A program made the position numbers and the translations under genes. Below, one piece after another: positions 45,447-55,270 of a stretch of 64,000 nucleotides of DNA (its first letter is position 1; every line of letters begins with the position of its first letter). Source of the DNA: Leptolyngbya ohadii IS1 (GTDB taxonomy: Bacteria; Cyanobacteriota; Cyanobacteriia; Elainellales; Elainellaceae). The notes under the pieces are model-generated. The model had not been told where the DNA came from and made no database searches. It saw only the letters and a list, made by a program, of their open reading frames with translations. Location of the stretch: assembly GCF_002215035.1 (NCBI RefSeq), contig NZ_NKFP01000003.1, forward strand, positions 179,520 to 243,519, read 5' to 3'.

Positions 45447-45757
45447 TAGTCCCTCGCAGGATATCTGGCATTATAGGGTGGCTGTGCCGCAGCAATAATA
45501 ATTGCCTCTAAACTTGATGATAGCGTCTGAAGCTGGACGAAATCGAGGGGATAGAGTAGAAGTCTGATGTCTTCTGGGGTGTAGAGATCTAACCAGGACC
45601 ACAAGAGGGCTTTGTGCCCGTCCCGGAAGCGTTCACGGCTGTAGCGGGTCTTGCCCACGTAAAGTAGCCCAAGCTCCCGGTGTCGGACCGCATAGATACT
45701 GGCACTCAACGTCTGAACCAGAGCTTGGTTCACTGCATTATTAGAGCAACTGGGCAA
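45446..45757 (-). CDS. GIY-YIG nuclease family protein, second copy
   Basis: 103 residues: SIYAVRHRELGLLYVGKT carries the GIY and YIG strands, RERFRDGHKALLW the catalytic Arg, SLEAIIIAAAQPPYN the Glu and Asn. It closely resembles 16454-16825, including the RDGHKAL/RGGHKAL block and the PPYN end. The start is a TTG at 45757; an internal GTG is an alternative. Same gene order as the first copy. Confidence 0.82.
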   Translation of the reverse strand: MPSCSNNAVNQALVQTLSASIYAVRHRELGLLYVGKTRYSRERFRDGHKALLWSWLDLYTPEDIRLLLYPLDFVQLQTLSSSLEAIIIAAAQPPYNARYPARD

Positions 45758-45782
45758 CCACGAGACCTCTGTTCGTAGGGTT

Positions 45783-46484
45783 ATGGAATACGTTTATTTG
45801 CTGCAAGAACTTGATTTTGGGAGAACTGCTCCTACAGGCTCGTACAAAATCGGCATGACCTCAAAAGACGTGGATAGTCGTAAACGTCAATATAAAGCTG
45901 GAAACCCTCGACATCTCAGGACTTTGCACAGCATTCAGGTTACTGATGCTCAGGCTGTCGAAACTGAACTGCATAGACAGCTAGCAGAATGGCGCATCAA
46001 CGAGGGTGGCGGCGATGAATGGTTTTATTTCACTGATGCCGATATTGATGTCGTTATCGATATCATGAACAGCTACGATGAAAGCCTAGTCTATGAAATA
46101 CCCGTTTATGACTCCTCAGCCTATTTCACTGAGTCGCCCTATGACGCATATCCTTCCTACAGTAACGATTGGGCTGACAGTGTTTATGCCACAGGGATAG
46201 CGATCGTGGTGGTAGTGGGTCTGATGGTTGGAGGAATTGCGCTGGTGCTGAATCAGTCGTTACCGTCTACACCCGCGCCAGCACGAATAACAGTTCCTGC
46301 TGGGACTGGCTATGCCGGGGCAAACTTACGATCAGAGCCTAAGGACGGCGACGAGTTTATCATCGGTCAGGTCAGGAGCGGCGAGTCGGTTAAAGCCTAT
46401 GAAGTGAGTTTTGATGGAAAATGGCGACGAGTGGAATTGTCAGATGGACGGTCGGGCTGGATTGCCAGCAATTTTGTTAGGTAA
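45783..46484 (+). CDS. GIY-YIG-like (T5orf172/MUG113-type) domain fused to a membrane segment and SH3 domain
   Basis: 233 residues. Residues 1-95 match the T5orf172-like GIY-YIG subfamily: VYLLQELDFG, YKIGMTSKDVDSRKRQYKAG, VETELHRQLAEW and GGGDEWFYFTD. A Tyr/Asp/Ser-rich linker follows, then a transmembrane helix (GIAIVVVVGLMVGGIALVL, about 138-157). The C-terminal bacterial SH3 domain (NLRSEPKDGDEFIIGQV..., GRSGWIASNFVR) is predicted to lie outside the membrane. A membrane-anchored nuclease-fold protein with an external SH3 is unusual. The gene begins 26 bp from the divergent GIY-YIG gene. Confidence 0.8.
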   Translation: MEYVYLLQELDFGRTAPTGSYKIGMTSKDVDSRKRQYKAGNPRHLRTLHSIQVTDAQAVETELHRQLAEWRINEGGGDEWFYFTDADIDVVIDIMNSYDESLVYEIPVYDSSAYFTESPYDAYPSYSNDWADSVYATGIAIVVVVGLMVGGIALVLNQSLPSTPAPARITVPAGTGYAGANLRSEPKDGDEFIIGQVRSGESVKAYEVSFDGKWRRVELSDGRSGWIASNFVR

Positions 46485-46795
46485 GTTATAACGGTCTAAT
46501 CATTGAAGCAAGAAGGGGTAGCGAAGCTGCAACAGTCCACAAAGTAGGAACAAAAGCTTTGTACAGCAAAGGTTTGAGGCTTCAATGCGTGTCCTTGTCC
46601 TCTTCACCTTCAGCCTTCAATCCTGCTGTCTTCTGTCCTCATCCAGCGATCGTGTTTCTTGGGTGAAGAAGGTGAGGAGTGAGGGAGTAAGGAAGTGATA
46701 ACCCACCCGACCCTCCTGTAGAGGACTTGGTGCTGAAATCGCGGGTGCCTTCAGCAATTTTGACTGCTGGCGATCGCGACCTGATGCACGTCGAG
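46485..46795. other. Intergenic region with short CTTCA-type repeats
   Basis: No supported gene. A few degenerate CTTCAGC/CTTCAAT heptamers at about 46606-46622 resemble the array at 7885-7941. Confidence 0.5.
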
Positions 46796-49021
46796 CTACT
46801 GCGCTTCGCCTATAAGGGTAAAGGCTGCCCAATCTCGCGGGTTAGGGTGTTCTTGCATTGTAATTAGCATTGCCTGCCGCAGTGCCTGCGCTTTGTCGGG
46901 GTTCTGCTGAAGCTGTCGATAAAACTCGATCATCAGTTCTGCTGTAGGCGCATCCGGCACTGACCAGAGCGAAACAACGATGCTCGGCACACCTGCCTGC
47001 ATCAGCGATCGCGATAGCCCCACGACGCCATCACCGCGAATGTTACCCAGTCCCGTTTCACAGGCACTCAAGACGACCAGATCGGCACTCAGGCGCATCT
47101 GGGAAATTTCGGCACTGGTCAGCAGTCCATTATTGCTGCTATCGGGAGCGAGGGCGATCGCGCCGGGTAAGTCGAGAACGCCGCTTGCCTGCGGGTTGCC
47201 GTAGTCGAGCAGTCCATGTGTTGCCAGGTGAATGATTCGCGCACTCGCCATCTGCTTCACCACAGTCGTTTCGGTCGCCTGATTGCCTTCTAAGGCTTGT
47301 GTGCGAAAGAAGCGGGCAATTTCTTCGGCTTCGCGTCCGGCTCCGGGCAAACTCGTTAACTGCCTGGGCTGATAGTCGGGCGGTTCAGTAATACTGGGCA
47401 TGGTGGGATTGCCGACGATCAGCACGTTGCCCGATCGCGCTATCTGCCGTTCCTGCTGATGTGCCAGTCCCAACACTTCGATCGAAGGTGTGATCGAAAT
47501 CGTGTGCTGCTGGATCAGGTAGCGCCCCTAGGCATCTTGCAGGGCGGCAAACGGCACGAGAAACAAACTGCCCTGGGGCACGAAGACAATGCGATCGTCT
47601 GGATTTGTGGGCAGCAGATCGGCGATCGGCTCGATCAATAGCTGATGCAGTTGGCGCAAGCGATCGGTTGGGCTGGCTTCAGTTGAGACAACTCCGATTG
47701 TGGCATCCCCTACGCGCAGGCTCGATCGTGTATTGGCTACCAGTGCTGATGTCGCATCGGGTTGGTCGCCGCGAAAGATAGGATTATTGCTGAGGGAGGC
47801 AATTGGGTTGGTGTCAGGTTGTCCGGCTTGAGCGGTCAGAGAAGTTTGCCGAAATGTGATTTCTCCGGTGGGTTTGACCACCCAGATATAAAGGACGCGA
47901 TCGCCTGCAACAGTGTATATCTGCGAATACATCACAAGCGTGGCGTTTTGGGTTCTGGCAATTTGTTTGATTCGGTCGATCGAGGGTGCAGTATTTTCTA
48001 GCGTTGTATTGCCTGCTGCCTGCTCAGACAACAGTGCCACGAGTGCCCGACCACGACCGCGTTCAGCAGCTTCTAGCGCCTGATGGGGCTGATTCTGAGC
48101 AATCAGGGCTTGTTGCAGAAATTTGTAGGTATCAGCTTGCGTTTCAAAAATAGCAACTTTGGCAGCATCGCTCATTTCAGCAGTTCGCAGCGACTCCCAA
48201 ACGTCGATCGCGGCATAGAGTAATTCACTAGCTTGAGCAAACTGATTTGTTTGCAGTAAAGCAGCCCCAATGTTGTTGAGTGTTTTGCCTTCGCCTGCCC
48301 GATCGCCTACCTCGCGAGTGATGACAAGTGCTTGCTGGTAGTAGTCCAGTGCCTGGGGGTATTGCCCTTGATTGTCGTAAACTAACCCAATGTTATTGAG
48401 TGTTGCGCCTTCTTGAACACGATCGCCTACTTCCCGAATGATGTTGAGTGCTTGCTGGTAGTAATCGAGTGCCTGTAAGTACTGCCCTTGATTGTCGTAA
48501 ACTTGTCCAATATTGTTGAGGGTTCTGCCTTCTTGAACACGATCGCCTACTTCCCGGACGATGGTAAGTGCTTGCTGGTAGTAATCGAGTGCCTGGGGAT
48601 ACTGTCCTTGATTTTGGTAAACTCCCCCAATATTGTTGAGGGTCGCACCTTCGCCTGCCCGATCGCCCATTTCGCGAATGATGATAAGTGCTTGTTGGTA
48701 GGAGTTGAGTGCCTGCGGGTACTGCCCTTGATTTTGGTAAGCTCCCCCAATATTGTTGAGGATTCTGCCTTCACTAACGCGATCGCCCACTTCGCGAATG
48801 ATGATAAGTGCTTTCTGAAAAGACTGCAATGCTGCTGAATATTGACTGGTGTTTAATTGCTGAAAACCCTGCTGAGCCAAGCGAATTGCCTCTGCCCTTC
48901 TGCTGTCATTCTGTGATTGAGCAACTGCACGTGAATCAAATGAGGGCACAAGAAAATCGATCGACACTCCGATCGCGCTAACACAAGCAACAAGGCAAAT
49001 AAGACGAAGTTGGGGACGCAT
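46796..49021 (-). pseudogene. Secreted TPR-CHAT protein with an in-frame amber codon
   Basis: The ATG at 49021 (MRPQLRLICLVACV) starts a signal peptide. Six TPR units of 40 residues follow (GQYPQALDYYQQAL...), encoded by near-identical 120-bp DNA repeats. A helical linker and a CHAT domain with His in IIHLATHGLLD and Cys in VVLSACETGLG complete the protein. At 47528-47530 an in-frame TAG follows ALQDA. The frame continues open as GRYLIQQHTI, and relatives often have Gln, Glu or Asp at that position. The two halves are thus one gene with a single nonsense codon. Only readthrough would give a protease. The first half alone could still be exported. Confidence 0.87.
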
Positions 49022-49051
49022 AGGGTAGAGTCCTGAAAGGAAATGAGACAA

Positions 49052-49390
49052 CAGATAGGAATCAATACCGTTCCGGGATCGCTGCGCGACTGCGCTGACA
49101 GAATTTAAGCTGCGATGAACGGAGAGGCAAGTAATTTCTCGGTCATCGTTTGTAGCATTTTAAGAGAATAATCGCTTAATTTCGGGTTTTACGCAGTTTT
49201 TCTCAAGCATCCAGTCGGGCGATCGCAACGGGAATCGATCGCCTGACTCTCATTCCAGTGCTGGACAGGTACAAGTGTTCTTGTTTGACGAGTTCGATCG
49301 CTCAATCTGCATAACCTGCGATGCAGCCCAAAGAAGTTAGTTTCTCCGGGCTAAAGGTCAGGCTGCGAAAACTGGGGTTAGATGCGTCAA
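49052..49390. other. Intergenic region with a hairpin built from two CGATCG copies
   Basis: No supported gene. GGCGATCG-N10-CGATCGCC forms an 8-bp stem at 49218-49243. It lies between the 5' end of the TPR-CHAT gene and the 3' end of the dynamin-like gene, both on the minus strand, and could act as a weak terminator for the latter. Confidence 0.45.
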
Positions 49391-50906
49391 TTACATCATC
49401 ATTTGAGCAATCAAGTCATCCAGTTCGCTGTCGATTTCATTCAATTCACGAGAAATGCGATCGAGGTCTTGCAATTTTTGATCGACGTTTGCCTGTCCCT
49501 TCTGCTTCTCGATCAAGATGGAATCAACCTGTTCCCGAACGCTTTGAATTTCCGCACCCAAGCCCTGATCAACGGCTGTCTCGATTTTGCCTAATTCCTC
49601 TGAAACCGCTTCTGCCAGTTTGTTTGCCTGTTCATAAGCAGCCGATCGCACTTCACCTGCGTATTTCTGGCTCACGACTTCCTTGAGCTTTTTGTTTGTG
49701 CTGTTGGTCGAAAGCAAGCCCTGAAGAATACCGCCTGCTGCCATAACTGGAAACAGCACCAGCGGATTGAGTCCAACCAGCACGATCGTCGCCGCGCTCA
49801 GGAGAATTTGGGGAAGCAGGCTTTTCAGCATTTCCTCATAGCCGTAGATCGCACCAATGCTGGCAGACCCGGCACCGCCGATCAAAAAACCTCCTGCGGC
49901 TGAGAGAATGCGCTCTAGCGGCGAAATCTTCCGCTTGCCTAAATCATTTTCTGACACAGGAACGACCGATAAACCCGCAACCCGCAGCCGCAGTTCGTCG
50001 AGCTGATCCACAAATTCAGCCGCTTTCGCATCCAGCTCCTGCTTGCGGGTGTCCAATCGTTGAGCAATTAAAGGCTGTAACTCCGATCGCTGCCAATTTG
50101 CCAGTTCTCCTTCAACTTGCCGGGAAAGGTGGGCAGCTAACTCCTCGACCGCTCGTTGAATCTGAGGTTTTAGTCCTTCTAGAGAAGCAAACTTGACCGG
50201 GTTTTGAAGCTGATACTCCTGTGCCCATCTCGGAATTTGCTCAGATAAGCGGTGATAAAAGGCAAGCGCGCGATCGCTGACCAGCAGCTTCATATCCTCG
50301 CGGAAATTGTGCAATTGCGTAACAATCTGCTGTCGCTTGGCTTCGAGCTGTCGCAGGGGAACCTGAGCTTCCTCATAACGGGTCTCCAGCGTTTTGACAT
50401 CGGTTCGCAGCATCGCCGTTCGTTCAGGAATAATCCGGCGGGCTTCCTGAATGGCATTTTTGAGTTCGGTCGCAGGACGCAGGATTTTGACCTTGCCGCG
50501 ATCGTGAGTCAAAAACTTTGCCAGCTCCCTTTCTACATGGGGTACCTGCGACTGTTCTACTGCGGCTGAATCACTGCTCAACCGACCGTCCAGTGCGCCC
50601 ATCGCATCAATGAAAAAAATCCGCTCCGCGCCCCGCTCGGTCCGGTGGGCAAGTTTTGCGATCGCGTGTTTACGAATATCTTCTCGCTCTTTGGGGCGAA
50701 TCATGTTGAACCGATTGCAGATAAAGAAAATATCGTGGTGTCCCATCGATCGCAGCGTGTTGTCAATCACGTCTAGCTCAGACTGGGAACCCAGAACTTC
50801 ACAGGACAAAACAAACAAAATGGCATCCACTGTAGACAGGTAGCTCATCGTGACCTTTTGCCGAATCTCATGCTCATTCAGCCCCGGTGAATCGATAATT
50901 TCTACA

Positions 50907-50915
50907 CCGTTACGG
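50907..50915 (+). repeat. 9-bp target site duplication, left copy
   Basis: CCGTTACGG directly left of the IS903-type element, repeated at 51978-51986. Confidence 0.9.
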
Positions 50916-51977
50916 GGCGTTGTTGCATGAAGAGGGGTTGCGGAGGGTAGGCACATGGTAAGTTTCAATTACCACACCAAAACAAGCCATGGAACCTCAA
51001 TACCGCATCCGCAACTGGTCTGAGTATAACGCTGGACTCAAGCAGAGGGGAAGCCTCACCTTCTGGCTTGAAGAATCTGTCCTAGAGCAGTGGGTCATCG
51101 AAGAGTTGAGTGGCAAACCAGGCGCGTCTGTCTTCTACAGTGACCTTGCCATTCAAACAATGGCGACCGTTAAAGCCGTCTATCGTCTTGCTGGACGGCA
51201 GTGCCAAGGCTTTCTCGAATCGATTTTCCAGTTGATGGGAATCGACCTACCGGTGCCAGACCACAGCACCCTGTCTCGGCGACTGGGTCACTTATCCATT
51301 GAATTACCCGTTTTGCCGAAAGAAGGCGCTCGCCATGTCGTGGTGGATTCAACGGGGGTGAAAGTGTATGGGGAAGGGGAATGGAAAACCCGTCAACACG
51401 GAGTGAGCAAGCGACGCACTTGGCGCAAGCTGCATCTAGGCGTGGATGAAGCAACCGGTGAAATCTTGGCAGCAGTGGCGACCACCAATGATTTCCATGA
51501 TGGAGAAGTGCTCAACGATGTACTGGAAGCCATTGATGAGCCGATAGAACAAGTCTCAACTGATGGGGCATATGACCATCGTCATTGCTATGACGAGATT
51601 GCCGCCCAAGGAGCCAAAGCGGTGATTCCGCCGCGCCAGGATGCGGTGATTTGGCAGCATGGCAATTGCAAGGGCAATCCGCATCCGCGTGACGAGAACC
51701 TGCGCCATATCCGCAAGCATGGACGCAAGCGTTGGAAACAGGATTCGGGCTATCATCGTCGCTCAATTGCAGAAACCACAATGTTTCGGCTGAAGACCAT
51801 TTTGGGTGGTAATCTGAGTGCGCGTAAATTTGACAACCAGGCGGTGGAACTGTTCATCAAATGTGCTGCACTGAACCGTATGATCCAGATCGCCAAGCCC
51901 AATAGCTACAAAGTTGAAGCTTAATACCAGGAAGACCGTAAGGCAGGTCTCACCTTCTCTCATCATGCAACAAAGCC
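50916..51977 (+). mobile_element. IS5-family, IS903-group insertion sequence
   Basis: 1062 bp. The ends are GGCGTTGTTGCATGA and, inverted, GGCTTTGTTGCATGA, with a perfect 9-bp duplication CCGTTACGG outside. A 9-bp duplication and GGC(T)TTGTTG ends are typical of the IS903 group. It carries one intact transposase gene. Confidence 0.93.
50989..51924 (+). CDS. IS903-group transposase
   Basis: 311 residues with the IS5/IS903 DDE motifs: Asp in HVVVDSTGVKVYG, Asp in VSTDGAYDHR, and Glu in the YHRRSIAETTMFRLK block (Y-x2-R-x3-E-x6-K). N-terminal RNWSEYNAGLKQRGSLTFW is the family start. The frame is open and intact, so the element may still be active. It is oriented opposite to the disrupted dynamin-like gene. 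Confidence 0.94.
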   Translation: MEPQYRIRNWSEYNAGLKQRGSLTFWLEESVLEQWVIEELSGKPGASVFYSDLAIQTMATVKAVYRLAGRQCQGFLESIFQLMGIDLPVPDHSTLSRRLGHLSIELPVLPKEGARHVVVDSTGVKVYGEGEWKTRQHGVSKRRTWRKLHLGVDEATGEILAAVATTNDFHDGEVLNDVLEAIDEPIEQVSTDGAYDHRHCYDEIAAQGAKAVIPPRQDAVIWQHGNCKGNPHPRDENLRHIRKHGRKRWKQDSGYHRRSIAETTMFRLKTILGGNLSARKFDNQAVELFIKCAALNRMIQIAKPNSYKVEA

Positions 51978-51986
51978 CCGTTACGG
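51978..51986 (+). repeat. 9-bp target site duplication, right copy
   Basis: CCGTTACGG, identical to 50907-50915. Confidence 0.9.
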
Positions 51987-52566
51987 CATAAATCCAGCGG
52001 CCAGAGCAGTTCAACTTTTTCAAAAGGGTTGGATCGAATCGCTTCTCCTTCGCTCATTCCGTCTTGAATCGTCACATATTGTTCTAGCTCCTTAACCGGA
52101 ACCGGCTGTGGCGTTGCTGTCATGTCATCTGTACTGGTCGAATGCAGCAGAGCAGTCGGAGTTTCGCCCCATTTGACTTCGTTAATAATCGCTGTGCAGG
52201 GACGAGCGTAGGCGGGCAGAATTTCATCGCCCAGCATGGCATTAATGAACGTGCTTTTGCCGCGCTTAAACTCGCCCAGAACCAGCACCTTGAAATTATC
52301 AGCGCGAACTCGTTCTTCTAAACGATGCAGCACATCTGTTCGTCCACTCATGTTAAGTGCCTGAATAATCTGCAACTGCCGCTCAATAAGCTGAAGCAAC
52401 TGTTGACGCTGTGCTTGAAACCGCTGATACTGCTGTTGTTCGGATGAATTGTTCATTGTGGTTTGCATTGGAAATTCCGTTTTCGTTCTGGAACGTGTTG
52501 AAAATGAATATTGAGCAAGGCACAAAACTTATGCAAATGGAATACAATCTGCGACACCAATCGCCC

Positions 52567-54882
52567 TCATATCAGCGATGCATCGATCGTCTGCTTGAGT
52601 GCCGTCGCCTGATTCACCAGCGTTTGCCAGGGCTGATCTACCCCAGTGCTAAAGCTGGCTCTGAGTGCCTCTGCCTGTGACGCTCGCCAAACTGACTGTT
52701 CGCGCTGAGTGTCGTCTGCAATTTGACGGTAAAGCTGCCGCAGGCGATCGCTCACCGCAGAGCAGTAGATGTTGATTGCGTTTCCCAAACAGCGATCCAG
52801 TTCCTGCATCAAAAAGTGACGCTGGCTCTCCACTTCTTTGCTCAAAAGCTGTTCACCTAGAAACCAAATTCCGGTGCTGGTGATAATGCCGATTGGTCCG
52901 CCAAACAGATAGCCACACAGAACGCCGCCGCTGCATCCCAACCGGGTCAGGAGACGATAGCGTTTGGTGTCGGTCAGGGTAAGTTGCCCGTAGTCCGGCT
53001 GAATTTCGAGTTTGCCGATCGCAGTTTCAGGAGAGTAGGAAAAGCGTGCTGCAAAGGCTTGGCTCAGCTCACTATCCAACCACTCGACATCCTGAGCGAT
53101 CGCCTTTAGCAGAAACTCCTCTGACTTGCGGCTGACGGTCAGGAGTTCTCGCCGCACCCGGAAAGGCAGATCCCGCTGCCACCAGACTTTTGGTTCCAAA
53201 GTACGCTCCAGTTCTAGCTTCAGCCCTTCTAGAAGCTCCTGGCGCACTTCCAGGATGTGCAGCCTCAACTGCTGATCCCGTTTCAGGCGACGCTGATCGA
53301 GCGTCAGGCGCAACTGTTCCCAGGTTAAATCGGCGGACTGTAGTTCAGACTCAAGCTGCTGGAGTTGGCACTGTTGTTCTGCTCTGTTCAGACTTGTGGC
53401 GGCGACTGCCTCCGTGCCAATTTTTGCCATTTGATGCAGGCAGTCCGTAAGCTGTCCAGCAATCTGGCGGTCTCGCCAGTCGCGGCGATCGTCTTGAGCC
53501 GCCATTAACTCAATCTGACGACGAATTGCAGCAAGAATTTCCGTTTCAGAAGTGGCAGCGTCGATCGGATGGGCAGGAAGAATGGGAATTGCAGGTGGTA
53601 CCTGAGCGATTCGCTCCTGCAACGTCCTGAAAACAGCCGCCCTTTCTTCTAAATCGATCGTATCAAGTTTCGACACGACCACCAGCAACTGCGGGACGTG
53701 CTGCCCAATCACCTTTTCCTCTAAAAAGCTTTTTTCTGTCAGACTGAAGGGCAACGTGCCGCTGACCACCAGCACTGCTGCATCGCACTGGCTGAGAAGG
53801 TCAGTGATTAAGGCTGCTCGCTGTTCACTCAAATCTCCGGCTCCGGGGGTATCGATTAGCTCCACGTCCAGCGATCGCAGCCAGGCATGATCAAGCATGA
53901 TTCGGACTGGCGTTAAAACCTCGCGATCGTGTCCAGAGGGATCAACGGCAAGCAAATCGTTCCAGGACGATAACGCCAGCGGACGGGTTTCGACTTGTGG
54001 CAACCCAGGATTAACCTGCATCTCATCCACTGTGTCCGGCAGGATTGCTGTCAGTGTTGCGGTCGTTGGAACTGCGCCAACCGGCAGAACCTCTCGCTCT
54101 AGTAGGCGGTTAATTAGCGTGCTTTTACCTCGACTAAACTCGCCAACGATCGCTAACCGAAACCCTGGTCTGCGGCGACGCTGTTCTAGCTGAGCGAATT
54201 CCGCAACCATTCCCGGCAGCGCAAACCCTTCTGCAAGCGATCGCCCTTGACGCAGCCAGGCTGCAAGCTGGATAGGATCAGGCGTAGAAGGAGACACAGG
54301 AAATACAGATTCAGTGATAGCCTCAGTCATAGCGTTAGTGATAGCGTCAGGAATGAGCCACAATCGGCTATCGGGAATGAGAACGTGATAGCAGGAATAA
54401 AAAGCGGAAGGCAAAAGCTGGGAATAAAAAGGCGTTAAGGTGGGCAATCGATCGAGGCTGGGTGCGGTAAAGAAATCGTCGAGTGCTTTGAAGAGGTCAG
54501 CTTCCCGCTGGGCAATCGATCGTGCATCTGCGGCAGTTGACAGTACAGGGTCAGCAGAGGCTAGATCTGTAAATTCTGGCTGCTGGGACAAATCAAAGGT
54601 TTGTACTACCTGGCAATCGGGCAAAGACCATTCGATCGCTCCCCAGGGAGTGCGCCAACCTGTAATTTTCTGCTCTGAGCGAACAGGAACGGCAATTAAC
54701 GCGACCAGTCCCCATCGATCGCTGCGCCAAACGGGGATTGGAGGCAGCGCAACAGATTCGATTGTGACCCAATCGCGAATTTCGGGAGTGCGATGAATGC
54801 TATACGGCAGCGCAGCCATGCCGTCAGGAAGGGGAACAGTCTGTTCATTTAAGTGCTGCAAAATTGTACGATCGACAGTCAT
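52567..54882 (-). CDS. Bacterial dynamin-like GTPase, intact
   Basis: About 771 residues. An N-terminal ~240-residue extension precedes the GTPase domain. G1 is GEFSRGKSTLINRLL (about 247), G3 LIDTPGAGD (about 345), G4 VVSKLDTID (about 405). Long helical stalk segments and a hydrophobic GGVLCGYLFGGPIGIITSTGIWF paddle-like hairpin follow near residue 675. The ATG at 54882 follows TTGGAG at a good distance. It lies upstream of the disrupted dynamin-like gene on the same strand (98-bp gap). Paired large and small dynamin-like genes are common in cyanobacteria. Membrane remodelling is inferred from the family. Confidence 0.9.
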   Translation of the reverse strand: MTVDRTILQHLNEQTVPLPDGMAALPYSIHRTPEIRDWVTIESVALPPIPVWRSDRWGLVALIAVPVRSEQKITGWRTPWGAIEWSLPDCQVVQTFDLSQQPEFTDLASADPVLSTAADARSIAQREADLFKALDDFFTAPSLDRLPTLTPFYSQLLPSAFYSCYHVLIPDSRLWLIPDAITNAMTEAITESVFPVSPSTPDPIQLAAWLRQGRSLAEGFALPGMVAEFAQLEQRRRRPGFRLAIVGEFSRGKSTLINRLLEREVLPVGAVPTTATLTAILPDTVDEMQVNPGLPQVETRPLALSSWNDLLAVDPSGHDREVLTPVRIMLDHAWLRSLDVELIDTPGAGDLSEQRAALITDLLSQCDAAVLVVSGTLPFSLTEKSFLEEKVIGQHVPQLLVVVSKLDTIDLEERAAVFRTLQERIAQVPPAIPILPAHPIDAATSETEILAAIRRQIELMAAQDDRRDWRDRQIAGQLTDCLHQMAKIGTEAVAATSLNRAEQQCQLQQLESELQSADLTWEQLRLTLDQRRLKRDQQLRLHILEVRQELLEGLKLELERTLEPKVWWQRDLPFRVRRELLTVSRKSEEFLLKAIAQDVEWLDSELSQAFAARFSYSPETAIGKLEIQPDYGQLTLTDTKRYRLLTRLGCSGGVLCGYLFGGPIGIITSTGIWFLGEQLLSKEVESQRHFLMQELDRCLGNAINIYCSAVSDRLRQLYRQIADDTQREQSVWRASQAEALRASFSTGVDQPWQTLVNQATALKQTIDASLI

Positions 54883-54933
54883 AAAAATCTCCAAGATTTA
54901 AATCAATTCAGCCTGAATCCGTTCCACTTGCAG

Positions 54934-55164
54934 CTATGCGACCATCGCTGAATCAGGAGCATCTGCAACGACCATGAGATTGCCAAAGTCCTGCCAGGCA
55001 TTGACAAAATCACGGGCATCCACGGTCATCATGCGACCGTTGGGAGTACCGCTGTCGTTGAGAATCAGCTTGACGGAACCATCATTTGCTTGTTCAATTC
55101 CCGTTACCCAAACTGCGTGTCCGGCAGGAGCCTGTTCGATCGGTGTTCCAGTGATTGGGTCATG
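54934..55164 (-). pseudogene. C39-like peptidase, C-terminal fragment cut by IS3
   Basis: 77 codons: HDPITGTPIEQAPAGHAVWV, then LILNDSGTPNG, VDARDFVNAWQDFGN and a short tail ending MVA. The GHAVWVTGIE strand with its His and the NDSG turn match the second half of C39-like cysteine peptidase domains found in cyanobacteria. The part with the catalytic Cys is absent, and the frame has a TAG right at the IS boundary. The missing half is not on the other side of the IS, so DNA was lost. Confidence 0.7.
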
Positions 55165-55270
55165 CTAAGGTGTACCCCATTGTCTAGACAGTCCTGATAA
55201 AACTTTAAGATAGAATCCCTTCTTGGTTCATTTGTTCTTATCTTGTTTCTTTTAATACATTGCAATCACC

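Larger units (their letters stand above)
49391..52468 (-). pseudogene. Bacterial dynamin-like GTPase gene split by an IS903-type element
   Basis: The N-terminal part (52468-51978) has G1 GEFKRGKSTFINAML and a CTAIINEV switch region. The C-terminal part (50915-49391) has G3 IIDSPGL, a G4-like CNRFN, long coiled coils, and a paired hydrophobic segment (IGGAGSASIGAIYGYEE, LLSAATIVLVGLNPLVLF) that would form a membrane paddle. Removing the IS and one copy of the 9-bp duplication rejoins LDLCRN with GVEIIDSPGL exactly in frame. Such proteins remodel or repair membranes, and some bacterial ones act against phage. The next gene is a second dynamin-like GTPase, so they probably worked as a pair. Confidence 0.9.

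Noticed and set aside
48250..48840. Regular ~120-bp DNA repeats that could be iterons or a CRISPR-like array.
   Set aside because: They are the coding sequence of 40-residue TPR units in the TPR-CHAT gene.
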